Assembly: GCA_027483885.1 (NCBI GenBank)
Contig: JAIXTO010000089.1
Location: forward strand, 35,679 to 99,678
Direction of reading: 5' to 3'
Source of the DNA: Rhizobiaceae bacterium
Lineage (GTDB): Bacteria; Pseudomonadota; Alphaproteobacteria; Rhizobiales; Rhizobiaceae
Length of the DNA stretch: 64,000 nucleotides
The notes under the pieces were generated by a model, which saw nothing but the letters and a program-made list of their open reading frames with translations, was not told where the DNA came from and made no database searches. Numbering within the stretch: the stretch's first letter is position 1; each line of letters starts with the position of its first letter. The translations under genes and the position numbers were made by a program. Shown here piece after piece: positions 8,281 through 16,997 of this stretch.

Positions 8281-11208
8281 ATGGAACTGAACCGCCGAAA
8301 CTCGGCCACCTATCCGGCTGGCCAATCGAAAAAACGTGCGCTCACGACACGGGGCGTCATCGTCCTGGTCATTGCCGCGGCAGCACCGCTTGCCGCGATG
8401 ATCGGCAACACACCACTCGCGTTCGAAACGGGTGCCGGGCTTGCCATGCCAGCCGGCTTCATTCTCGTCGGGTTGACCTTGCTGTGCTTTGCCTTTGGCT
8501 ACACGGCGCTCAGCCGCGAAATCGTCAGTAAGGGCGCTTTCTATACGCAGGTAGGCCAGGGCCTCGGGCGTCCGGCGGGCGTGATTGCGGCCTATGCCGC
8601 AGCGCTTGCCTATTGCGCCTACTCGCTCGGCATGGCCGCAGCCTTTGGCTATTTCACCTCCCTTTTGACCAAGGAACTGGGCTATGAATTGCCCTGGATG
8701 GGATGTGCTGCCTTCGGCATCCTCACGGTCGCGGCGCTCGGTTACCGGTCGCTCGATCTGTCGGCGCGTGTTCTCACCTATTTCATGATCGCGGAATTCG
8801 CCGTGCTGCTCGTCTTCGACGTTCTAGTCCTGACGAAGCTCGGGCTTTCGGCGCTTCCGCTCCAGGTCTGGTCTGCGGGCGAAGCCTTCAACCCCGCCAT
8901 TGGCGCGATCATTCCCTTTGTCATCGTTTCCTTCCTCGGTTTCGAAGCCGCCGCGCTTTACGGCGAGGAAACAAAAAATCCGCGGCGCTCCATCCCGATT
9001 GCCACCTATGTTTCGCTATCCGTCATCGTCGCCTTCTACATGGTCTCGGTGTGGATCATCATCGGCTCGATCGGAACCGCCGAGGTGCAGACCATGGCGA
9101 CCCGCGAATCTGGCAATCTGCTTTTTGCGCTCGCCAATAGCTATGGCGGCGAAGCGTTGACGGCGGTCATGGGCCTGCTTCTGGTCGCCAGCATGCTCGC
9201 AAGCTTCCTTGCCGTTCATAACGCCGCCAGCCGTTATCTGTTTGCGCTGTCAAGTGATCATCTACTGCCCGGCGCACTGGCCAAGTTCCATCCGGATTAT
9301 CATTCACCCCACGTGGCAAGCGTGGTCATGACGACGCTGCAGCTCACCGTGGTCTTCGGTCTCGGGATGTATGGCGTCGCGCCCTATCTCGGCATTGCAT
9401 CTTCCGCCATCGGTCTTGGCACCATCGGCATTCTGTCCATGCAGATCGCCTGCTCGCTTGCCGTTGTCGGCTTCTTCGTGAAGGCCAAGCGCGGCCATGT
9501 CATGACAACGCGCATCCTGCCGACCCTGGGCGCTCTCGGGTTGGCGGCATGTCTTTATCTCGTCACCAACAGCTATGAAAAGCTGACCGGCAGTGACAAT
9601 GCCTTGGTCAACGGCCTGCCCTGGGTGTTCGTGCCGCTTGCCGTTGTGGCGCTCGTCTATGCCCGCTACCTCAAGGCAAAACGGCCGAATGTCTATGCGC
9701 AGATTGCCGGCGCGCAGTACCGCCCGGTTCTTAACCGAACCGCCACCGAGACCAGCTACGAGAACCAGTATTGCATCATCGGTGCCGGCCCCTCGGGCCT
9801 CATCATGGCCCGCGCCTTCATCAAGGAAGGCGTACCATTTGATTGTTTCGAACGGTATTCGGATGTCGGTGGCCTCTGGGACCCGAACAATCCGGGCACG
9901 CCGATCTATGAAAGCGCCCATTTCATTTCCTCGAAATGGACCTCCTATTTCTACGGCTTCCCGATGCCGGACCATTATCCGGACTATCCGTCCTACCGGC
10001 AGATTCTCGATTACATCCGCTCTTTTGCCCGCGCTTTCGGCCTTTACGATCACATCACCTTCAACACGGAAGTGGTGTCGGCCGTGCCTGCCGGGGATAA
10101 ATGGAAGGTTACGCTCTCCACCGGTGAAGTGCGCGTCTACGCGGGTGTTGTGGCCTGCCCGGGCGTGACCTGGCATGCTTCCATTCCCAAACTCCCGGGT
10201 GCCGAAACGTTCAAGGGCGAGATCCGCCATTCGGTCAGTTACATGAAACCGGATGAATTCCGGGGCAAACGCGTGCTGGTCATGGGGGCTGGCAATTCCG
10301 GCGTCGATATCGCCTGCGATGCGGCAAAATTCGCCGACAAGGCCTTCTTCAGCGTTCGCCGCGGCTATCGTTTCGTTCCAAAGCACCTCTTCGGCATTCC
10401 AACGGATGTTCTGATGAGCGGCAAGGTTCTGCCGCCAAAGGGTGTCTCCATCTCCACCGACGTCGGCAAGATGCTGGACACGCTGAACGGCGACCTGACA
10501 CGGCTTGGCCTGCCGAAGCCCGATCACGATGCGCTTTCCAGCCATCCGATCATGAACACGCAGATCCTGCACTATCTCGGCCATGGCGATCTCATCGCAA
10601 AATCCGATATCAAGGAATTGCGCGGCAATACGGTCGTCTTCAAGGACGGCTCGGAGGAAGAGATTGACCTCATCATGCTGGCCACCGGCTATGAGTACAA
10701 GATGCCTTTCTTCGATCCGGCAATGTTCGAGTGGAAGGACGGGCGCCCGCAGCTCTACCTGAACGTCATCCATCGCACGCAGCGCGGTCTTTACGTTCTG
10801 GGCTTCACCGAATTCGCCGATGCCGCCTATCGCCGTTTCGACGAAATGGCCCAGCTCATCATTGCCGATGTTCACGCCACCGAAACCGGCATTGCTCGCG
10901 ACTGGCTGAACCGCCAGCTCACAGGCCACTTCCCGGATCTGCGCGGCGGCAAGGTCTATATCAACTCGCCGCGTCACGCCAACTACGTCCACACCGATAC
11001 CTATAAGCGGCTTCTGGCTGAGTTTCGCCGCCAGCTCGGCTGGCCGGATCTCGACGACGAGTTCTATGCCGACCTGCGCCGCCCGGACAACAACGTCCAT
11101 GCCCTTGCCGGGGCAGGCAGAACGGGCGGCCAAACGCCCCGCAGCCCGCAACTCAACGCCCTTGAGAACACGGTGCAGGAAACCAAAGCACTGGAGGCTG
11201 GCCAATGA
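8281..11208 (+). CDS. APC-family permease fused to a flavin-containing monooxygenase
   Basis: One unbroken 975-codon frame. Residues 1 to about 470 form an APC-superfamily amino-acid/amine permease with about 12 hydrophobic segments (early APC signature IVLVIAAAAPLAAMIGN; later FLGFEAAALYGEETKNPRRSIP). After a short linker, residues 495-965 form a flavin monooxygenase. It has the FAD site GAGPSG (501-506), the FMO/BVMO fingerprint FKGEIRHSVSY (644-654, F-x-G-x3-H-x3-Y), the NADPH site GAGNSG (669-674) and ATGY (801-804). There is no in-frame ATG between the domains until inside the FAD site, so separate translation is unlikely. The monooxygenase would sit on the cytoplasmic face and oxidise what the permease imports (inference). 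Its stop overlaps the SDR start (ATGA). The start has AAGGGGA upstream. Confidence 0.88.
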   Translation: MELNRRNSATYPAGQSKKRALTTRGVIVLVIAAAAPLAAMIGNTPLAFETGAGLAMPAGFILVGLTLLCFAFGYTALSREIVSKGAFYTQVGQGLGRPAGVIAAYAAALAYCAYSLGMAAAFGYFTSLLTKELGYELPWMGCAAFGILTVAALGYRSLDLSARVLTYFMIAEFAVLLVFDVLVLTKLGLSALPLQVWSAGEAFNPAIGAIIPFVIVSFLGFEAAALYGEETKNPRRSIPIATYVSLSVIVAFYMVSVWIIIGSIGTAEVQTMATRESGNLLFALANSYGGEALTAVMGLLLVASMLASFLAVHNAASRYLFALSSDHLLPGALAKFHPDYHSPHVASVVMTTLQLTVVFGLGMYGVAPYLGIASSAIGLGTIGILSMQIACSLAVVGFFVKAKRGHVMTTRILPTLGALGLAACLYLVTNSYEKLTGSDNALVNGLPWVFVPLAVVALVYARYLKAKRPNVYAQIAGAQYRPVLNRTATETSYENQYCIIGAGPSGLIMARAFIKEGVPFDCFERYSDVGGLWDPNNPGTPIYESAHFISSKWTSYFYGFPMPDHYPDYPSYRQILDYIRSFARAFGLYDHITFNTEVVSAVPAGDKWKVTLSTGEVRVYAGVVACPGVTWHASIPKLPGAETFKGEIRHSVSYMKPDEFRGKRVLVMGAGNSGVDIACDAAKFADKAFFSVRRGYRFVPKHLFGIPTDVLMSGKVLPPKGVSISTDVGKMLDTLNGDLTRLGLPKPDHDALSSHPIMNTQILHYLGHGDLIAKSDIKELRGNTVVFKDGSEEEIDLIMLATGYEYKMPFFDPAMFEWKDGRPQLYLNVIHRTQRGLYVLGFTEFADAAYRRFDEMAQLIIADVHATETGIARDWLNRQLTGHFPDLRGGKVYINSPRHANYVHTDTYKRLLAEFRRQLGWPDLDDEFYADLRRPDNNVHALAGAGRTGGQTPRSPQLNALENTVQETKALEAGQ

Positions 11209-12038
11209 GCACGCGCAAGATACTCGACGGCAAAGGCAAGTTCGCGCTCGTCACCGGGGCTGCGGGTGGCATCGGCCAGCCCATCACCCGCAGGTTGCTG
11301 GATGCAGGCTTCCATGTCCTGATGCTCGATATCAACGCGACGGGGCTTGAGGCGGCAAGGGCTAAGCTTGACGGCACCACTACAGGCATTGTCTGCGATC
11401 TCACAGATCCTGCCTCCGTCGCGCAGGCTGCGGCCAGCGTGGGCGCGCTCACCGGGCGGATCGACGTCATCGTCAACAATGCCGGCCTCATCAAGCCCGG
11501 CCCTTTCCTCAGCCTGAAGGAAGAGGATATCGAGCGGCAGGTTCAGATCAACCTGCTGGGTCCTCTGCGGATCCTGCATCATTTCCTGCCGTCTGTCCCG
11601 AACGGCGGCTCGGTGGTCAACATCGTGTCCATGGCCGGCATCCTGCCGCTTGCCGATAGCAGCGTCTATACCGCCGGAAAGTTCGGCCTGCGCGGCTTTT
11701 CCAATTCGCTTTCGCTGGAATTGCGCAGCCGCAACATCCGCGTATCGGGCATTTATCCGTCCGGCGTCGATACGCCCATGCTGCGAATGGAAGCGCAGAG
11801 CGGCGGTTCACCGCTCAACTTCGTGTCGGATCCGCTATCTGCAGAACAGGTGGCGGAAACGGCCGTGCGCGCCATCGGCGAAGGCCGGCTCGAATATTAC
11901 CTGCCCTACGGCGACGGTATCCTGTCGCGGATTCTGGGAAACATTCCGTGGATCCTGCCGCGCCTGCTGCCGATGTTCTTGAAAAAGGGGATCGAGGGAC
12001 ACAAGCGTTACCTCGCAAAAATCGGGGTTAATCAATAA
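11205..12038 (+). CDS. Short-chain dehydrogenase/reductase (classical SDR)
   Basis: A 277-residue classical SDR. It has the cofactor motif TGAAGGIG near residue 20, the acidic residue of LDIN after beta-2 (suggesting NAD preference), VNNAG, and the catalytic YTAGK with Tyr155 and Lys159. The last 40 residues (ILGNIPWILPRLLPMFLKKG) are amphipathic or hydrophobic, longer than a minimal SDR, and could attach it to the membrane. It overlaps the upstream fusion gene by four bases and is therefore translationally coupled. It probably oxidises or reduces the alcohol or carbonyl made by the monooxygenase. The exact substrate is unknown. Confidence 0.85.
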   Translation: MSTRKILDGKGKFALVTGAAGGIGQPITRRLLDAGFHVLMLDINATGLEAARAKLDGTTTGIVCDLTDPASVAQAAASVGALTGRIDVIVNNAGLIKPGPFLSLKEEDIERQVQINLLGPLRILHHFLPSVPNGGSVVNIVSMAGILPLADSSVYTAGKFGLRGFSNSLSLELRSRNIRVSGIYPSGVDTPMLRMEAQSGGSPLNFVSDPLSAEQVAETAVRAIGEGRLEYYLPYGDGILSRILGNIPWILPRLLPMFLKKGIEGHKRYLAKIGVNQ

Positions 12039-12056
12039 AAAAGAGGGGACTAAAAC

Positions 12057-13004
12057 ATGAAAACGAGACTCTGCAGGATGGCCGCCCTTGGTCTTGTCGC
12101 GCTTGGTGCCCAGACGGCGCCCGGCATGGCGGGGGAAGGGGCAAGCAGCAACATGACCCTGGGGGGCACTACCTTCCAGACCCCAGTCATTCCGGAACCG
12201 GGCTTTTATTACAGCAACTATGTGAACTATTACCACGCCAACCGGCTGAACGACGGCGAAGGCAACAGCCTGGTGCCGAATTTCAGCGTCGATGCCTGGG
12301 TGGATTACAACCAGTTCGTGTATGTCGCACCGTTCGAGCTTGGCGATTTCAAGTTCGCCGCGGGCGCGGTTGTGCCCTTCGCCAGTATCCGCCAGAATGC
12401 CGGCGGCACCATCAGCTCGTCCAAAGGGCTTGCCGACATAGTCCTGCAGCCGCTTATCATCGGCTGGCAGAAGGACAATTTCCATGTCGTTCTCGTCCAG
12501 GGGATCATCGCTCCGACAGGGGCCTATGACGCGGCATCCGACGTCAATGCCGGGCGCAACACCTGGCAATACCAACCGCAATTGTCTCTCGGATACGTCG
12601 ATCCGCAGGGCATCGAGGCAACAGCGTCAATCACCTACATCACCAGCGGAACCAACAAGGACCCGATGGTTTTCTTTGCCAACACGACCGGTTCGGATTA
12701 TCGCACCGGCGACGAGATCGGCATGGACTTTGCCCTCGGTTACAACTTCACGCCCAGCTTCGAACTGGGTTTGACAGGTTACTATTACCAGCAGCTTTCC
12801 GCCGACAAGATGAGCGATCCGGCGGGCGATGCGATCCTGCAGCAGGCTTTCGGCGGCTTCAAGGGGCGCGTCGCAGCGCTTGGTGTCGGTGCCCGATACC
12901 TCACCGAATACGGTGAGTTCTATGCCCAGGTCCACAAGGAGTTTGCGGTCGAAAACCGTACGGCGGGAACCTCGGCCTGGCTGCGCTGGAGCATATCCTT
13001 CTAA
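12057..13004 (+). CDS. MetA-pathway-of-phenol-degradation type outer-membrane protein
   Basis: A 315-residue protein with a signal peptide (cleavage likely after GMAG) and a beta-barrel-like alternation of aromatic and polar residues ending in LRWSISF with C-terminal Phe, as in outer-membrane barrels. The segment PEPGFYYSNYVNYYHANRL and the overall pattern fit the Phenol_MetA_deg family, often encoded with hydrophobic-compound degradation genes and proposed to act in uptake. It follows the SDR by 18 bases with a strong AGAGGGGA ribosome site, so it belongs to the same operon and may admit the operon's substrate. A transcription terminator follows. Confidence 0.75.
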   Translation: MKTRLCRMAALGLVALGAQTAPGMAGEGASSNMTLGGTTFQTPVIPEPGFYYSNYVNYYHANRLNDGEGNSLVPNFSVDAWVDYNQFVYVAPFELGDFKFAAGAVVPFASIRQNAGGTISSSKGLADIVLQPLIIGWQKDNFHVVLVQGIIAPTGAYDAASDVNAGRNTWQYQPQLSLGYVDPQGIEATASITYITSGTNKDPMVFFANTTGSDYRTGDEIGMDFALGYNFTPSFELGLTGYYYQQLSADKMSDPAGDAILQQAFGGFKGRVAALGVGARYLTEYGEFYAQVHKEFAVENRTAGTSAWLRWSISF

Positions 13005-13031
13005 AAGCGCGCTCCAGCTCACTTTATAGAC

Positions 13032-13065
13032 CGCCGCGGACGTAATATCCGCGGCGTTCTGTTTT
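13032..13065 (+). terminator. Intrinsic terminator after the monooxygenase operon
   Basis: A 9-bp perfect stem (CGCCGCGGA / TCCGCGGCG) with a 7-base loop is followed by TTCTGTTTT, 28 bases after the MetA-type gene stop. Confidence 0.65.
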
Positions 13066-13130
13066 GAACCGGGCCATCCCTTCCGCGACTATCCCCGTTG
13101 GCAGGCGACCGCACACGAAACATGAGACTG

Positions 13131-13168
13131 AAAAAGAGCGGCGGGGTTGCCTCCCGCCGCTCTTTTTT
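13131..13168. terminator. Bidirectional intrinsic terminator between convergent genes
   Basis: A 10-bp GC-rich stem (GAGCGGCGGG / CCCGCCGCTC, 7-base loop) is flanked by five A on the left and six T on the right. It can stop transcription from the MetA-type gene and from the leftward MFS gene. Confidence 0.85.
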
Positions 13169-13204
13169 CTGGCTCTGATCCGGAAAGGACCGGGTGAACT
13201 CCCT

Positions 13205-14356
13205 TCAGGGCACAAGGCCCGCTGGCACCGTCCGGCGACGCGCCGACAGGCCGACGAGGACGAATATCGCGACAACCATGAAGGTGGCGAAAAACGCCGG
13301 CGCCTCGCCGATGGTCGCATCGCTCAGCAGCAGCGAGGCAGACAGCGGCCCGAAAGCGCAGCCAAGCAACTGGGCAGTGCCAAGCTGCATGGCGGTCCGG
13401 CGGCTGGGATCGATCCGGATGAGAAGCTGTGTCTGGAACGGCATCATGAAAATCCAGAGAAAGCCGAAACCCATGGAGGCGAGCGTGAAGCTGAGGCCGG
13501 TCGGGCCGGATTGAAGGATCGCGGCAACGCCGAGGTTCAAAAGCCCTCCGATCAACAGGCTGAGAAATGGCGACCATCGCGGGCCGATGGCGGTGGCGGC
13601 AAGGCCGCCGGCGAGCTGGGCGACCAGAGAGAGCGCAATCAGGCCACCGGCATCTTCCTGGCTCATGCCGGCGTGAACTGCCAGCGGCTCCAGATAGACC
13701 CAGAGGCCGACGGAAAAGGACATGAAGAAGAAAACACAGAGGAGTCCGGCGGCACCCTTCAAGCTGATGCCCGTGCCCTCTCCGCTTTGTCCCTTCGCAA
13801 GCGGCTCATAGCTCTCGTGTCCACGCAGCGAAAGGCCAGCGGCAAGGACGGAAATGGCGGCCATCAGCATGAAGGCACCGTTCGGGCCCCATGCGGGGAT
13901 GACCAGCAGAGCCAGTGCGGCGGCAAGGAAGGTCTGGGTCAGTGCCTGCCAGATGACGAACAGGCCGGTATACCGTTCAGGGCTTCGCGAATGCATGATG
14001 GTGCTGATCGCCGTCCAGAGCATTACGCCCTCGGCCACACCACTTGCACCCCGCACGAGCACGAGGGCAACGCCGCCGAGCGGAATGCTGAACAGGTTGA
14101 TGGCGGCATGGGCAAGGCTTGCCGCAACAAGGATCGGCCGCACGCGCACTGCGTTGAAGCGCGCGGCCGCGAGGCCGCAGGCCAATCCGAGCATCAGCAG
14201 TTCCACTGTGGCTGCAAGCCCGATTTCGTTGACGGTCAACCGGTTGTCATGCGCGAGCGCACCGAGAAGGATCGGCTGGACGCCCGCGATCAGCAAAGCG
14301 ATGGAGCCGATGGTCAAAGCTCCGAGATCTTTGAAAAATGCGAAATTCCTGGTCAT
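13205..14356 (-). CDS. MFS transporter
   Basis: A 383-residue membrane protein with about 11-12 hydrophobic segments in two halves, joined by a charged loop near the middle (LRGHESYEPLAKGQSGEGTG), as in major facilitator proteins. The frame is open much further upstream, but ATG 14356 is preceded by AAAAGGGGAA and the longer N-terminus is not membrane-like. It lies downstream of the class III aminotransferase, separated by a terminator, so it is either partly read through or has its own promoter. Role: import or export of a small amine-related compound (inference from context only). Confidence 0.8.
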   Translation of the reverse strand: MTRNFAFFKDLGALTIGSIALLIAGVQPILLGALAHDNRLTVNEIGLAATVELLMLGLACGLAAARFNAVRVRPILVAASLAHAAINLFSIPLGGVALVLVRGASGVAEGVMLWTAISTIMHSRSPERYTGLFVIWQALTQTFLAAALALLVIPAWGPNGAFMLMAAISVLAAGLSLRGHESYEPLAKGQSGEGTGISLKGAAGLLCVFFFMSFSVGLWVYLEPLAVHAGMSQEDAGGLIALSLVAQLAGGLAATAIGPRWSPFLSLLIGGLLNLGVAAILQSGPTGLSFTLASMGFGFLWIFMMPFQTQLLIRIDPSRRTAMQLGTAQLLGCAFGPLSASLLLSDATIGEAPAFFATFMVVAIFVLVGLSARRRTVPAGLVP

Positions 14357-14427
14357 TGCGTTCCCCTTTTTTATGATTGCGCAATGGGTGGAGCCAAGGC
14401 ACCGGCAGGTTACGTCGGGCCCGAACG

Positions 14428-14457
14428 AAAAAGGCACCGGGGTTGCCCCCGGTGCCT
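14428..14457 (-). terminator. Intrinsic terminator after the class III aminotransferase
   Basis: On the minus strand an 11-bp stem (AGGCACCGGGG / CCCCGGTGCCT) with a 4-base loop is followed by TTTT, directly after the aminotransferase stop and about 70 bases before the MFS start. It would reduce MFS expression relative to the aminotransferase. Confidence 0.8.
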
Positions 14458-14465
14458 CGTTTGGA

Positions 14466-15743
14466 TCATGCCGCGTGCAGGATCTCGTTGAGAGCGACGA
14501 TCTGCGGCGGAGGTGCTTGCGGGTTCTCCTTGGCCAGCGCCTTGAAGCTCTCTTCGGCGGCGGCAAGGGTGAAGTCGATATCCGCATCGGTCATCGATGC
14601 TGACATGAACATGTTGTGCCAGGGATGCATGTAGACGCCCTGTGCCAGCATGTTGCTGACCCAGCTGTAGCCCTTGGCAAGATAAGGGTCGTCCTGGAAC
14701 ATGATCAGCGGCATTTCAGCAGGACCGGTCTGGCGAAGACCGAAACCGTAACGGCCTGCAGCTGCATCCAGTCCCTGCCGCAACAGCCCGCCCAGCCGCT
14801 GGGTCTCCTCGAGGTAGTTGGTGTCGCGGATCAGCGCGAGCGTGGCGAGCGAAGCGGCCATGGCAGCGCCCGACAGCCAGTAGGACCCGGTAACATAGAT
14901 GCTGGCGGCGGCATAACGCGCCTTGTCATTGCCAAGCAGCGCCGACAGCGAATGGCCGTTGGCAATCGCCTTGCCCCAGCATGACAGATCCGGCTCGACG
15001 CCGACGAGAGACCAGCTGCAATCGCGGGCCAGACGAAAGCCTGCGCGTACATCGTCGACAATCAGAAGCGCACCTTTTTCATCGCACAATTCACGGGCGC
15101 GACGGGCATAGTCCGGGTTCGGCAATTCCTGATCGATGAAGGCATCATGCTTGATCGGCGAAGCGAGGATGGCGGCGAGATCGTCGCCTGCTTCCCGAAC
15201 GGCTGCTTCAAGGCTTTCGACATCGTTATATTCGTAGAAGATCTGATGCGCACGGTCGCCCGGCGTGGTTCCATAGGGAAACGGCGTCGACCAGGGAGCT
15301 GCACCATGATAGGCGCCTTTGGCGATGACCAGGGTATGGCGGCCGGTATGTTTTCTGGCCACCATCGTTGCCATGGTGTTGGCGTCCGAGCCGTTCTTGC
15401 AGAACATCGCCCAATCGGCATGCGACACCATGCGTGTCAGCGTTTCCGCCAGTTCCACCGCAAGCGCGGTCGGGCCGGTCAGGCACTCTCCCGTCTTCAG
15501 CTGATCCGTATAGGCACGGTCGATGGTCTCATTGGCATAGCCAAAAAGTGTCGGGCCGTAACCGCAGAGATAATCGACGTATTTCCGTCCATCGACATCC
15601 CAGAGATAGGCACCTTCTCCTTTTGAGAAGAACTGCGGATAGGCCGAAGGCAGAAAGCGGACCGACTGGTGTCCGTAAATGCCGCCGGGCATGACGGCTT
15701 CGGCGCGCTGGCGAAGTGCTGCATCGAGTATTGCGTCTGTCAT
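14466..15743 (-). CDS. Class III PLP aminotransferase (glutamate-1-semialdehyde aminomutase-like)
   Basis: A 425-residue fold-type I, class III aminotransferase. The PLP lysine is Lys258 in CWGKAIANGH, and the Asp that contacts the pyridine nitrogen is Asp230 in LLIVDDVRAGFR. NGSDAN at 117-122 binds the phosphate. It resembles the GSAM-like group in databases, but a housekeeping heme role is unlikely. It sits next to a TetR regulator, an MFS transporter and the monooxygenase operon, which suggests catabolic amine or beta-/omega-amino-acid transamination. AGAGGGAA precedes the ATG. The divergent TetR gene probably controls it. Confidence 0.85.
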   Translation of the reverse strand: MTDAILDAALRQRAEAVMPGGIYGHQSVRFLPSAYPQFFSKGEGAYLWDVDGRKYVDYLCGYGPTLFGYANETIDRAYTDQLKTGECLTGPTALAVELAETLTRMVSHADWAMFCKNGSDANTMATMVARKHTGRHTLVIAKGAYHGAAPWSTPFPYGTTPGDRAHQIFYEYNDVESLEAAVREAGDDLAAILASPIKHDAFIDQELPNPDYARRARELCDEKGALLIVDDVRAGFRLARDCSWSLVGVEPDLSCWGKAIANGHSLSALLGNDKARYAAASIYVTGSYWLSGAAMAASLATLALIRDTNYLEETQRLGGLLRQGLDAAAGRYGFGLRQTGPAEMPLIMFQDDPYLAKGYSWVSNMLAQGVYMHPWHNMFMSASMTDADIDFTLAAAEESFKALAKENPQAPPPQIVALNEILHAA

Positions 15744-15773
15744 GATGTTCCCTCTCTATAAAAGATAGCCATA

Positions 15774-15814
15774 ACTACCGTATGCAGAAATAGTAGTCAA
15801 TATTATCATATGAT
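15774..15814. promoter_or_regulatory. AT-rich divergent promoter region with inverted repeats
   Basis: Between the aminotransferase and the divergent tetR, ACTAC (15774-15778) pairs with GTAGT (15793-15797), and ATCATATGAT (15805-15814) is a perfect 10-bp palindrome embedded in a longer imperfect repeat (AATATT...AATATT). These are candidate operators and AT-rich promoter elements. No gene is visible in 15744-15976. Confidence 0.4.
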
Positions 15815-15976
15815 CAATATTTATGCATATCGCGAGAAACTCTGCACCCGCACAGGCAAACGCCTTTCTGGTGTGCACGAAAGCTGCGCGCCGACATTCA
15901 GCCTCACCGCGCCTTGAGGCCGCCACCGCGCTGTGCCACAAGCGACACAAGAGAAGTCCACGGCAGCATCGCCGTC

Positions 15977-16639
15977 ATGTCAGGGAAATACGGGACGTTG
16001 GTTGACCTCGATCCGAAGCTTGAGCCCTCGCAGATGCGGGCGCGCAACACCTACGAAACGATCCTTGCCGTGACGGGCGATCTGCTCGGCAAAGTCGGCT
16101 TCGAACGGCTGTCAACCAATATGGTGTGCCAGACGGCGGGGCTGACCCCACCGGCGCTTTATCGGTACTTTCCGAACAAATATGCGATATTGAGCGAGCT
16201 GGCCCGGCGGCTGATGGATAGCCAGGATGAGGCCGTTTATCGCTGGATACAGGAGGGCGGCATCGAGGCGTGCAGCGTTGACGATGCCGCGAGCAAGAAT
16301 CTTGCGATCCTGCGCGAAATCAACCGGATCACCCGCGACATGCCCGGTGGCGCCTGGGTGCTGAGGGCAATGCGTGCCGTTCCCCTGCTCCAGGAAATCC
16401 GTATCCAGTCGCGTGACCGGGTTGCCGCGCATCTCGTCCAGACACTGGAGCAGAGCCATCCCGCCCTCAACACCGACGAGTTCGTCGGCGGTGTCGGGAT
16501 CATCCTCGATATGATGATGTCCGTGACGGAAATGGTCCTCACCGAGCCCGACATCGACGAGGCCGCCGTGGAGCGGCGCGCCTGCCGTATGGCGGCTCTC
16601 TATTACCTGGACCTGATCTCCAATCCGTCTTCGGCATAA
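15977..16639 (+). CDS. TetR-family transcriptional regulator
   Basis: A 220-residue regulator. The HTH reads LSTNMVCQTAGLTPPALYRYFPNKYAIL at about residues 44-71, followed by a helical sensor domain. The open frame begins earlier with a TTG at 15914, but ATG 15977 is the first ordinary start and gives a normal TetR N-terminus. It is divergent from the class III aminotransferase gene and likely represses it. A hairpin without a T-run (stem GGCGTT/AACGCC, 16652-16676) follows the stop and may end the transcript weakly. Confidence 0.85.
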   Translation: MSGKYGTLVDLDPKLEPSQMRARNTYETILAVTGDLLGKVGFERLSTNMVCQTAGLTPPALYRYFPNKYAILSELARRLMDSQDEAVYRWIQEGGIEACSVDDAASKNLAILREINRITRDMPGGAWVLRAMRAVPLLQEIRIQSRDRVAAHLVQTLEQSHPALNTDEFVGGVGIILDMMMSVTEMVLTEPDIDEAAVERRACRMAALYYLDLISNPSSA

Positions 16640-16960
16640 ACAGCACCCGCTGGCGTTGCGTGTAACGCAAAACGCCATCCTGGCGGAAGATGGCCGGCCA
16701 AAAGGTCTCACCAGGAACTGGACGAGACTGTCTGCTCCCAGCGAAAACCAACAGTCTGGGCAACGCTGGAACGGTGGGTGCATAACCAAGTCGCGCCGCG
16801 ATTGCTGAAATTTCGGCACAGCTACACACCCATCGGGCGCAGCATGATCGGACGATCCGACAATTCCAGTTCTGTCTCGTGAGCGGAACGGCTAACCCTG
16901 TTCGAAGAGACCCGGGGTCTCATCTCATCGATCCCAGGGCGCTTGCAATCTGATACGAAC
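16640..16960. other. Non-coding gap upstream of the marR gene
   Basis: About 320 bases with no convincing gene on either strand; open frames here lack ribosome sites and recognisable motifs. It holds the weak hairpin after tetR near its left end and presumably upstream promoter sequence for marR at its right end. Confidence 0.5.
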
Positions 16961-16963
16961 ACA

Positions 16964-16990
16964 TATAGTACGATCCCTAACTACTTAGGG
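16964..16990 (+). promoter_or_regulatory. Promoter -10 and MarR-type palindromic operator
   Basis: TATAGT (16964-16969), a good -10, is followed by CCCTAA (16975-16980), four bases, then TTAGGG (16985-16990), a perfect 6-bp inverted repeat ending 7 bases before the marR start. A MarR dimer here would block transcription initiation, so autoregulation is likely. Confidence 0.65.
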
Positions 16991-16997
16991 TGCCGCC

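Noticed and set aside
9304..11205. 633-codon open frame on the minus strand
   Set aside because: Antisense to the permease-monooxygenase fusion, whose motifs are unmistakable.
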